Of a DNA stretch of 64,000 nucleotides, positions 22,058-31,514 are shown one piece after another. Origin of the DNA: Shinisaurus crocodilurus (taxonomy: Eukaryota > Chordata > Lepidosauria > Squamata > Shinisauridae); contig JAHFWL010001214.1 in the NCBI GenBank assembly GCA_021292165.1, forward strand, positions 115,466 through 179,465, read 5' to 3'. Positions within the stretch are counted from its first letter, which is position 1, and the number at the start of each line of letters is the position of its first letter. The notes below the pieces were generated by a model, which saw only the letters and a program-made list of their open reading frames with translations, had not been told where the DNA came from and did not search any database. Both the position numbers and the translations under genes were made by a program.

Positions 22058-22263
22058 TGCTGAAATAAAGGTACAGGGGCCCTGATGATCTCTGTTGCAT
22101 CTGATCCCCCTGGACTAGCTGGCTTTTTGCACACGTTTCCCCTCCCACTGCCTCCCTTGAATCTTTCTGCCTGAGGTTATTTTCTGAAATCAAATGCCCT
22201 CCTCTCTCCTGTCCATACATCCCTTTTTACAAATAGGGCTGTCCTTAGGAGACAGGGTCCTTT

Positions 22264-22299
<36 letters not shown>

Positions 22300-22300
22300 A
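22058..22300 (-). mobile_element. hAT element (CAGGGGCGG family) internal fragment
   Basis: It shares 'ggggccctgatgatctctg', 'gaatctttctgcctgagg' and 'tccatacatccctttttac' with 52757-53188 in the same orientation. It runs into a (CA)n tract at about 22267-22297. Neither terminus is present. Confidence 0.7.
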
Positions 22301-22520
22301 CGTTAAAGCCTGAGGCAGCTGCCTCAGACAGCTGATCTGGAACGTCACGAAAAAGCAGCAAATTATTCATTATTTAATTTATTAATATTGTATTTTTTCA
22401 CTGCCAGGGAAGGGGAGTACTACCCTGAGTAGTACGATGCACCTTGCCTGGGGCTGGGGGGAGGAGTAGTTGCTATTTGCTGCTCTGCCTCAGGCAGCAC
22501 AACATCTTGGGGCGTGCCCT
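22300..22520. repeat. Unassigned repeat with CTGAGGCAGC ends
   Basis: 'agcctgaggcagctgcctca' near the left and 'ctctgcctcaggcagcac' near the right are complementary. It is probably a degraded fold-back; a related motif occurs at 18645. Confidence 0.4.
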
Positions 22521-22636
22521 GGAGATGGCCATAGGGACCTGTGGGGTGAGAAATTATAGCTGAGATGGTACAGGAGTAAAGGAAACAACTGGGGGCACAG
22601 AGAAATCTGTGGATGGGGAAACCTGTTCAGGATTAC

Positions 22637-22735
22637 ATCCACCTACTGGGTAATCCTAAACATGTTTACTCAGAAGTAAGTCATACTGAGTTCAATGGGA
22701 TATACTCCCAGTAAGTGTATGTAGGATTGGAGTTT
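22637..22735. mobile_element. Palindromic 'AGAAGTAAGTC' MITE
   Basis: It has arms with 'taatcctaaacatgtttact' and 'gtatgtaggattggag' around 'cagaagtaagtcatactgag'. It belongs to the same family as 23285, 39628 and 57876. Confidence 0.6.
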
Positions 22736-23284
22736 TACTCCTTAGTAAAGGTGCTCAGAGCTGCAACCTGCCTTATTCACCCTGAAGAAGGATTTAGTAT
22801 CTGGATCTAGAGAGAAACCTGGAGATTGAGAACTTCGGTAATTAAAAACAAACAAACAACCGACCAAAAACAAAGGTAGCCATGCTAGTCCATGAGAAAT
22901 AAAAAACCCAAATCCACAGATGGGCAATACCTTTATTAGCCATTTTGGTTGGTCCCAATAAAGGTATCCAAGTATGCACTTTGGTACTTTAAAAGTTGTA
23001 TGATGATGAGGTTGCTTAATGTTGCAACATTTGGTGTAGATTTTAGGATTTCAAGCAGTTAGAACCCAAGAGGTGTTAAAAAAAAAAGTGTTCTAGAATT
23101 CCAGAAACTACCAAAATGAAGTACGGTACTTGAAATGAAACGAGGAGCCACCTTTGGTGGCAGCTATCTCTGCCTCCTCACGTGGTACGTGGTCCGGGGG
23201 CCAGCAGCAGCAAAGCAACGTCCTGCAGTCTTGAGGTCTCTCTCCGGTGCTGTTGTGCTTGTTGGTGATGGGTGGGGAGAGCAA

Positions 23285-23362
23285 GTGAGGATTTACTCAG
23301 AAGTAAATCCCACTACGTTGAATGGGGGTTACTCCCTAGCAATTGTGTAAGTCTGCAGCCTA
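23285..23362. mobile_element. Palindromic 'AGAAGTAAGTC' MITE, second copy
   Basis: It contains 'tttactcagaagtaaatccc' and 'gggttactccctagcaattg' with eroded ends. Confidence 0.55.
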
Positions 23363-23689
23363 AGAGCAGGAGTTATTATAGCCTACAATACATTCCCACA
23401 CTCTCCCGTCTCAGTGTGCAATTAATCAATAAATGTAATCGATAAATGTTTAAGGTGCCACACGGCTCCTTGGTGGTTCCAGGCACTCCATCCTCCCAAT
23501 CTGGATGTGGGGCTGAAAGACCAAGGAAAAGTGTGGGTGCAGGGAGGGGAAGTTTAATCAGACACAATTTGGGACATTGTGCATTTCTGTCCTGAAAGCA
23601 AAGCAAAAGGTTAAATAGCTCGCCTCCTATAAAATTTAAATTATAGTAATTATTTCTAATTATGCACATATATTTGCATATGAAAATTA

Positions 23690-23765
23690 TCATATGCAAA
23701 TCTGTGCAAATTTTTTTGTCCTGTGGGCCTGAGCCCCAGATCTTTTAAGTATGTAGCACCGCGCT
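23690..23765 (-). mobile_element. hAT element (CAGGGGCGG family) end fragment
   Basis: 'tctgtgcaaatttttttgtc', 'ccccagatcttttaagtatg' and 'tagcaccgcgc' correspond to the terminal part of the family seen at 53110-53188. It could be the other piece of the 22058 copy. Confidence 0.5.
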
Positions 23766-24892
23766 TGTGACTGGTACCTGGCAATCAAAACTGTCCACAG
23801 CTGACTTTTCATGCAGCCAGCTTCTCATGTGGGGAACCTCAAGCCTGGGGGTCAGATCCAGCCCTCCCGGGGTCCCAATCTGACCCCCTGGATTTCCCTA
23901 GATGGCCCCTCCCGCTTCTCCTGGCCCCTCCCCTCCCCCCAACTTCCGATTGGTGTTTTCCCAGTTTTTTCCCCTTTCTAAAAGGTTGAAATACCTTCCG
24001 CAAAGAATTGGGAGAGGTACAAATGTGGCGCGTACACTTCCCAACCAGATTCACTACTGCCCTGGTTCTCCGTGCCCTCACCCTACGTGGTTTTTCAGAC
24101 CCCAATATTGGTTACCTGGGGAAACAGTGTTTCATTGGTCAGAGTAGCAGAATATACTCGATGGATAAAAGGAAGTCGAATTCCCCCCCCCCCCGTCCCC
24201 TTAGGAAGAGCAGCTTTAATGTGACTGTAACCGGGAGAGTGAAAGTTCCATTATACAGAAAGCCTCCCCAGATGGACTCCTCGCTCTGTTTGCAATTATC
24301 GGGAGGGGCGGCGGGTGGGAAGAGGATCTGGTCGTGGGTGCGAAAACATCTGTATCGGTTTGAGAGAAAGTCGAGGTTGAGGCTTGTGTGCCAGAGACGA
24401 AACCTGGCCCAAGTTGAAAGCAACACACAGCCGTGAAATGAGCTCGCTTGATATGCCCCCTGAGTTATAAATACAACCCCTTCTCGGTTTGGTGCTGCTG
24501 CAAGCTTTTAGCAAGGCTACCACGGAGAGGTCACCCCACCTTCAGCTGGCCAACCTTTGCTGACAGTTCCGTTAATAATAGATGCAGCCCCTGGGACTAA
24601 ATCCATCCAATTCGCTCGGCGAGGGGATCGCCGGCATTCTCTCTTCTTGTGCTACCGGCGATTAATCCAGTGAACGCCCTCAATTCCCCAATACTTCCCC
24701 CCCCACACACACACACTTTTTGGTTCTCCCCCCCCCCCCCGTTAAAATGACTTCTGAATAAATAAGAGGTATACGAAGAATGCAGCATATATACCATTAG
24801 GTCACTGTGCAAAAAACACACACACGCTCTGGTCCTTTTCTAACATGGTTCCCTTTTGGGGTTGGATCCACACCTCAGTGGCACAGCATCCG

Positions 24893-25085
24893 ATTTTCAT
24901 TCATTCATCCATTTACATCATTTGTACACCGCTGCGTATCTAGACAGATTCCGGAGCGGTGAACAATAAAAAGAGTAAACAGATAAAAGAATAAAAACGA
25001 TGCGTTCAAAACAGGGCGACGTTAAAACCGTGGCTGGTCAGCAAGGAAGGCTTCCCAAAACAAAGATGTCCTCAGCCGGCGCCAA
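24893..25085 (-). mobile_element. LINE 3' tail, antisense
   Basis: It contains ATTCATTCATCCATTTACATC, 'tacaccgctgcgtatctag', 'gcggtgaacaataaaaag' and 'tcctcagccggcgcc', a LINE 3'-UTR layout in antisense. The family is uncertain. Confidence 0.5.
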
Positions 25086-25256
25086 AAAAACAACAACACA
25101 GTGATAAATGCCACCACAGTGATCAATGCCACTATTAGGTCCCCACGAGCAGGGCAGAGGCCCTCTTCTGCCTTTGTTCCCCAAGAAATTGTATTCAGAG
25201 ATGTACTGGGTCTGCACCTGGAAGTTCCATTCAGCTACCTTGGCCAGGAACCTATC

Positions 25257-25505
25257 ATAAGAACATCAGAAGAGCCCTGCTGGACCAGACCAAGGGTCCA
25301 TCTAGTCCAGCATTATGTTCACACATTGGCCAACCCAGCTGCCCACTGGAAACCCACAAGCGGGACAGGAGTGCAACAGCACCCTCCCGCCCATGTTCCC
25401 CAGCAACTGGTGTACACAGACATACTGCCTCTGATACTGGAGGTAACATATAGCCAATACTGGAGGCTGCATATAGCCAGAATTGGGGCCACACATACTT
25501 ACACA
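25257..25505 (-). mobile_element. CR1-clade (L3-like) LINE fragment, antisense
   Basis: It contains 'cataagaacatcagaagagc', 'gctggaccagaccaagggtc', 'gttccccagcaactggtgta' and 'catactgcctctgatactgg'. The same consensus occurs at 27440, 41366/42281 and 62638. Confidence 0.7.
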
Positions 25506-26524
25506 AGGTAAACGAGGCTCCGCTCTGTGTGATTAGCCAAACATTTACGTAGTTTGGCCATGAAACAGGAGGTTAGGAGCTTGTGGCCCTTTGAAATAAA
25601 AAATAATAATAATGACTGTGGTCCCTGATTGTGGAGGGTGGGAGAGAAAGAACCGCTTGGCAAGGCCTTCAGTAGCTCCTTTCCCCCACTCCGCCATTAC
25701 AAACTATTAAAAATGGCACCTTTCTTCAGGCCTAAACCGCTTGCCAGTGGCTCTCCTTGGGTGGCTTAACGGATGAGTCAATCGAAAAAACATCCCACAC
25801 CATCTCTGTACCAAAGAAAACTATCGCGGGCCCTGATATTTGCTCCCGAACTCCTACACGAAGCATCCTATGGATTAAAAAAACAACCCCCACCCTCTCC
25901 TTCCTCTTTCAGACAATGCTCTTTTTGGGTGGTAAACTCCTTGATAGAAGAAAACAACTTTTCAGCCACAATCTACAGCACACACACACGGGGGATAGAA
26001 GCGAGCCAAAGGAATCAACAGTGTTGGACAATCATCTCTCTCACTGCCTCCTCGGAGGGTCGCTCAAACGTGGGTTAGATGAACCAGTTCTCTTCTCGTT
26101 TCCCCCTTCGGCTCACACGCCATTATTTGACTGCCCTTACAAATGCGTAGAGCACATATGGGCAACACACAGCTTGCGGGCTGCATGCAGCTCCCGAGGG
26201 TGCCCAAATCAGGGTGCCAAAGGGGAGGAAAGCAGACAGGGAAGAGGTGTCCCCCACAATGTCTTCCTCCGCTCCATGTATCTCCTACGCCTCCCAGCCA
26301 GCTGTACTGCTGTTGGGCAGGCTCAGAGCGTGCAACGGTGACGGGAAGAAATGTGCATGGGGAGAATCATGCCTGCACATCTCTCCCTCCCCCCCCCCCC
26401 GCCGGCGGGATCCCTGCTTTCAAAGATCCTTGCTTTCAAAGAGGTTTAATCCTCCCCATCTCCCCACACTAAGGGCCAAACTAAATGTTCTCTTGATCAT
26501 GCATAGTGTAGCTGCATGTTGCTT

Positions 26525-26976
26525 TGGGCCGTCTCCCAAAGCAGTTATTTTATTCCCAACTCAAGGAGGGAAAGCGGAATATCGGTGGTCAATATAAGAG
26601 GTTTAAAGAGGTTCATAAGGCTAATCTAAAAAAATGCAATATAAACATCGAAAACTGGGAAGCTCTGGCCCATGAACGATCTAAATGGAGGTTGGCCTTT
26701 CACAAAGGTTCCATGGACTTTGAAGAAGCCTGAGTGCAAGGCGAAAGGGAGAAACGTGCTAAGCGAAAAGCATCTCAAACGAATCCTTTACCGGACCATC
26801 TTCCATCTGGAAACCTGTGTCCTCACTGTGGGAAGCTGTGTGGATCTAGAATTGGCCTCCACAGTCACTTACGGACGGACCCATCGCTAGAGTCTACACA
26901 ATCTTCCTTTAGAATTTCCTCCTTTTATCCTGGAAGACAATCTTACTCAATCACGAGTGATCACCTGATGATGATG
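26525..26976 (+). pseudogene. LINE ORF2 remnant, copy 4, with target duplication
   Basis: It is homologous to 4925-5367, through the CPHCGKLCGSRIGLHSH finger-like motif to the 3' end TGATGATGATGA. A TGA at 26731-26733 replaces CGA of copy 1. A 10-bp repeat AGCTGCATGT occurs at 26510-26519, 5 bp before the LINE homology, and at 26977-26986 directly after it, which fits a target-site duplication with a few extra bases at the 5' join. Confidence 0.88.
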
Positions 26977-26979
26977 AGC

Positions 26980-27303
26980 TGCATGTGATTACTTACTCCT
27001 GCGTAAGTGCGTGCAGCCCTGATTCAGATCGGGACCATGGTGCTCCGGAAGGGGGATGTTAAACTTCCTCCATCAGTCCCCCCACAAAAAGTTCCACCAT
27101 CCCCCATGGGCGGGGGGAGAGAAAAGTCTCCATTTGAGTCCATGGACGCTCCCCCCCTTTTTAACCATGGGGGGGGGGGATTTCAGGAAAATAAAACAGG
27201 TGCAGGGAAGGTTGAACGCCCCCCTTCCGGAGCACCGTGGTCCCGATCTGAATCAGGGTTGCGTGCGCTTACACAGGAGTGGGTAAAACTATCACACACA
27301 TAT
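26980..27303. mobile_element. Long fold-back element
   Basis: The left arm 'gattcagatcgggaccatgg' with 'gctccggaaggggg' is mirrored on the right by 'cccccttccggagc' and 'ggtcccgatctgaatcaggg'. Arms are about 70 bp, around a G/C-rich centre. No other copy was seen in the window. Confidence 0.7.
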
Positions 27304-27370
27304 TTATTTATTTCTTTTCTATACCACCCAATAGCCGAAGCTCTCTGGGCAGTTCACAGCAAAAAGCTAT
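27301..27370 (-). mobile_element. L2-like LINE tail scrap
   Basis: It contains TATTTATTTATTT, 'ataccacccaatagccgaag' and 'ctctgggcagttcacagc', the antisense 3'-UTR signature of 14622 and 60978. Confidence 0.7.
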
Positions 27371-27439
27371 ACTATGTGTGATTAGAGAAGATTTAGTTTT
27401 CAGGGCCAGAGATGGAAAGGGGAAGAGCGGGTGAGTTTG

Positions 27440-27615
27440 TGTGCAAGTGTGGTCCAGCATCCTTTTTCCTACAGTGGCCGACCAGCTGCGTGTGGGAAGC
27501 CCACAGGCAGGACAGGAGTGCAACAGCACCCTCCGGCTCACGTCCCACGACAACTGGTGTGCATAGGCACACTGCCTCTGATCCTAGAGGTAGCATACAG
27601 CCATCATGACTAAGA
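27440..27615 (-). mobile_element. CR1-clade (L3-like) LINE fragment, antisense
   Basis: 'gggaagcccacaggcaggac', 'aggagtgcaacagcaccctc' and 'cactgcctctgatcctagag' match 25330-25450. Both ends are missing. Confidence 0.65.
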
Positions 27616-27711
27616 GCCATCGTTGGCTTCCTGTTATGTGCTTTAATTGGCTAATAGCATATGCTCCAAGTATTCCTATTTAGCAGGGGCAGCCCCTGTC
27701 TTCTGATAATA

Positions 27712-27886
27712 GATTTCATATATTTCATAGATCATAGAGTTGGAAGGAGCCTACAAGGCTATCGAGTCCAACCCCCTGCTCAATGCAGGAAACTAGAGGA
27801 GGGGGTCTCCCATCCGAGTCATAACCAGGCCTGACGCTGCTTAGCTTTCCATGCTCAGACAAGCTGAGCCAGCGTGAGCCACATCC
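27712..27886 (-). mobile_element. 5S-derived SINE with CR1 tail (copy 4)
   Basis: In antisense it has TTTCATAG-type tail repeats, the CR1 3' end, the 5S block complements and the leader GCCAGCGTGAGCCACATCC. It abuts the CR1 copy at 27985 closely. Confidence 0.85.
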
Positions 27887-27984
27887 TGCTAGTTGATTTC
27901 CCCCGCTATCGTTACTTTGACTGGGCATCTTTCCTTGCCTAGCGAGAGTGCTTGCTGTGGCCCAGAAAGACTGGCGCCACTAGC

Positions 27985-29078
27985 TAAGAGTGGGCTAGAT
28001 GGAACAACTATCAGGTGGATCCACAATTGGCTACAGAATCGGACTCAAAGAGTGCTTATCAATGGTTCCTTCTCAAACTGGGGAGAGGTAACGAGCGGGG
28101 TACCACAGGGCTCGGTCCTGGGCCCGGTGCTCTTCAACATTTTTATTAATGACTTGGATGAGGAGGTACAGGGAATGCTTATCAAATTTGCAGATGACAC
28201 AAAGTTGGGTGGAACAGCTAATACTCTGGAAGACAGAAACAAAATTCAAAGTGACCTCGATAGGCTGGAGCGCTGGGCCGAAAACAACAGAATGAAATTT
28301 AATAGGGATAAATGCCAAGTGCTGCACCTAGGGAGAGGAAACCAAATGCAGAGTTACAGAATGGGGGACACTTGGCTCAACAATACTACAAGTGAGAAGG
28401 ATCTTGGAATTGTGGTAGATCACAAACTGAATATGAGCCAGCAATGCGATGTGGCTGCAAAGAAGGCAAATGCAATTTTGGGCTGTATTAATAGAAGTAT
28501 AGCTTCCAAATCGCGGGAAGTGATAATTCCCCTTTACTCGGCACTGGTTAGGCCTCATCTTGAGTACTGCGTCCAGTTCTGGGCACCTCACTTTAAGAAG
28601 GACATAGACAACTGGAGAGGGTTCAGAGGAGGGCAACAAGGATGATCAAGGGACTGGAAACAAGGCCCTGTGAGGAGAGACTGAAAGAACTGGGCATGTT
28701 TAGCCTTCAGAAGAGGAGACTGAGGGGAGATATGATCGCACTCTTCCAGTACTTGAAGGGATGTCACACAGAGGAGGGCAAAGATCTCTTCTCGTTCATC
28801 CCAGTTTGCAGGACACGGAATAATGGGCTCAAGTTACAGGAACCTAGATTCCACCTAAACATCAGAAAAAAATTCCTGACTGTCAGAGCAATAAAGACAA
28901 TGGAATCAACTACCTAGGGAGGTGGTGGGCTCTCCCACTCTGGAGGCATTCAAGGTGCAGCTGGACAGACATCTGTCAGAGATGCTTTGACCTGGATGCC
29001 TGCATTGAGCAGGGGGTTGGACTCGATGGCCTGGTAGGCCCCTTCCAACTCTACTTTTCTATGATTCTATGATTCTAT
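27985..29078 (+). pseudogene. CR1 LINE, RT domain to 3' end, one frameshift
   Basis: The frame from 27990 carries late reverse-transcriptase motifs: GVPQGSVLGPVLFNIFINDL, then FADDTKLGG with the catalytic FADD, then LHLGRGN and ALVRPHLEYCVQFW. A one-base deletion near 28611 (ACAACTGG where the sister copy has ACAAACTGG) breaks the frame; a further change near 28900 adds a second break. The end has the CR1 tail and ATTCTATG repeats. The N-terminal endonuclease is absent. From 28345 on it is nearly identical to 50242-50970, so the family was active recently. Confidence 0.93.
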
Positions 29079-29764
29079 GTTTTCCTCAATGGGAGCCAAT
29101 GCTTCAGAAATAGAGAGCCCTGTTTTCGATTATGGGAGAGGCTGTCAGAGCTTCAAAGCTGAAACATCCCCCCCCCCAACACATACACACAATGTCTCCA
29201 CTGATGCAAGGGGTGCAGGTGTGAGGAAACAGCCATTTTGGGGCGGAGAGAGGCAGAAGCAGAGAGAGCTGAGAGCTAGCTGTTCAGGCACCATGATAAC
29301 CCGCCCTCAAGGGTTGAGTGCGGGTAGTTGTTGAATTGTGGGTTGTTGCTGAAATGTGGTCTATCTTGTTGCCTGAGCCCAGCTGTGCTAACAAGTCGTG
29401 ACTCGTTAACCACGTACAGCCCAGAAAGAGAACCCATGGTTTGCTGTTGGGTTGTGAGTGGCGGGTTGTTCACCATGGTTTGTTGCCTCAGCTGGGTTCA
29501 GACTGTTGAAGTATTAACAACAGGTTATGATCTTTTATTTATAGTATAAAAATATAAACGGTTTGTTATTAAGCATTGCTAGGCATTGGTTATGTTTATG
29601 GATGAGGTCACAGTCTGCTGCTCCAGGGAATGGTATACAGTATAGTGATATACTGCTGTTCTCTTATTTCCTTCTAGGCTGATACGGGTGGAATTAGTTT
29701 GATCCTACAGAGGTGTTTAGAGAGGGGTTACTGCTCTGGTATTTTTTTAACGTGTCCTTTTAAA

Positions 29765-29835
29765 AGCACAATCCTGTGCATGTTTAGACAGGAAAAAAAG
29801 GCCTACAACTCCCAGCACGCCCCAGCCAGCTATGC
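29765..29835. mobile_element. Half MITE (TGCATGTTTAGACAGG arm)
   Basis: One arm only: 'aatcctgtgcatgtttagac' followed by 'ctacaactcccagcacgccc'. It belongs to the family of 11780-11915. Confidence 0.6.
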
Positions 29836-29978
29836 TTAAGCTGTTAATGCAATGCATCGCTTTGGACACGTCTTCTGGAGAACGCAACGGATCGACCAAA
29901 TCAAACCAATAAATGGCACCCGTAACCTTTCTACACCTGGCTTGGCTCCCTCCCTTAAGCTGGGGTGTGTGTGTAGAG

Positions 29979-30113
29979 CAGTGTTCTCCAACCATGGGTC
30001 CCCAGATGTTTTTGGCCTACAACTCCCAGCATGCCCCAGTCAGCGTAGCTGGCTGGGGCATGCTGGGAGTTGTAGGCCAAAAACATCTGGGGACCCAAGG
30101 TTGGAGAACACTG
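29979..30113. mobile_element. hAT hairpin MITE, copy 5
   Basis: It is a near-perfect palindrome with target duplication GTGTAGAG at 29971-29978 and 30114-30121. Confidence 0.97.
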
Positions 30114-30377
30114 GTGTAGAGTCACCACCACAATGGCTCCCACCTTAGGGAGGTGCCTGCCGCAGCTATTTCCTAGCCGTTCTGGACCATTAATCTGCAG
30201 TTTCCCTAATCTGGGAGAAATAGGGGAGGGAGGCTTCATGAACCCCCCCCCCCCATTCGAACCAATTATAAACCTGAGGAGCTGCAGCCCGGCTACAGGA
30301 GGACTGCGTTAAAGGGACCTCAGTCTGAGGCACTTTCGGGCATTCAAGGCATACAGCCTCTATTTCAATTTGGAAAC

Positions 30378-30511
30378 TGTGGAGAAACGAGCCTTTGGGG
30401 GTACACACACACACCTCATGTGTGAACCGGCTGGGGTGAGGTGTGCATAGTTAGCGTGTAGAGAAAAGAGTTTTTAGGGTTCCTGCATGCATGCATGCAG
30501 GAACAAACAAA

Positions 30512-30544
<33 letters not shown>

Positions 30545-31490
30545 GCCTCCTCATGAGTAAACCAGGTGGGGGCTGGGAGGAAGCAAACGGTGATGGACCA
30601 TGAGATGGGGCCTGGCGTCTAGAAGTCTGGAAGAGCCAGGCTGAAGGCATTCACATGCAGATAGTTCAAGCCATGACTCACAGTTCCCTTTCCCCCTGCA
30701 TGGCCAGGTGAAATTCAAATTGATTGGCTGAAGAAAGAAGGCTACAGAAAAGGGGAGGGGGATGAGCTTTTTCCCCACGTGGAAGCCTTTGTTCCTGGTC
30801 AGTCCTTTTTGGTAGCGTGCCGGCATGGCAGCGCGCCAGCGAGGGGCCCGAGCCTTTAGGGGGGCCCCCCCCTCAAGAATCGACCCCAGACAGCCTCTGG
30901 TAAAATTGGCTGGTTTGAGGGCACTAGGGAAAGCAAGCCTTGTAGGGGTTTACCCATCTTGGACCTTCGGGTAGGTGTGGTAATTCTCCATCGGGCAGCA
31001 AGGCTGTGCTGGATCTAACCCTTTGAAGAAGACACCCTCAGGTAACAGGTGTGTGCCTGAGAGATCTTAAGGAATCAGGTCTTTATTGTTTTGCAGCTTT
31101 ACTGTGTACTAAAGTGTCTCTCTATTTTGTGTGCTTCTCTTATTGCCTAATCTTGTTGTAAGATGCTACCAGAAATAAACCTTGTCTTGAGTTCACTCTA
31201 CATGGGTTTTGTAGTACTCTGTTGGTTCAGTATCTAAATCCAGGTTACAGAAATTAAAGGCGAGTCCCTGAACAGAGATTCAAGTAGGATTGCAGAGACA
31301 GCTGAGGCTGGCAATCTGGTACCTTGAGATCTCTGGGGGTCTTGGTTCCTTTGCCAGCAGGCAAGGGTGGGGTAGTGGCGGGTCAGCCAGCCCCCCCTTC
31401 CGGGCCACATGGTGGCAAGTGCTGGGTTTCCCTTGAAGGAGGAAAGGTTGGGAGTCTGGCGGGCCAGCCAGCCCCCCCTCTTCCTCCACA
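30378..31490 (+). repeat. 5' LTR of the ERV-like element
   Basis: It begins TGTGGAGAAACGAGCC and ends TTCCTCCACA. It contains a (CA)n tract near 30508-30544, an inverted CCAAT-type GATTGG near 30722 and the polyadenylation signal AATAAA at 31174-31179, followed by a GT-rich stretch. An 81-bp tandem duplication ends the LTR: CCACATGGTGGCAAG at 31406 repeats as CCACATGGTGGCAAG across the LTR boundary at 31487. Confidence 0.93.
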
Positions 31491-31514
31491 TGGTGGCAAG
31501 CGCTGGGATTCGAA
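31491..31514 (+). other. Primer-binding site resembling tRNA-Leu
   Basis: TGGTGGCAAGCGCTGGGATT starts directly at the LTR end and continues CGAA. The complement resembles the 3' end of a tRNA-Leu (T-loop TTCGAATCC, then CCA), with one extra base and one mismatch by my recollection of vertebrate tRNA-Leu. Confidence 0.65.

Noticed and set aside
25757..26341. 194-codon plus-strand open frame
   Set aside because: No recognisable domain, biased content, and antisense to GAB2 with no splice or conservation support.
28642..28917. A separate 91-codon gene after the CR1 frame
   Set aside because: It is the same CR1 ORF2 continued after a one-base deletion near 28611.
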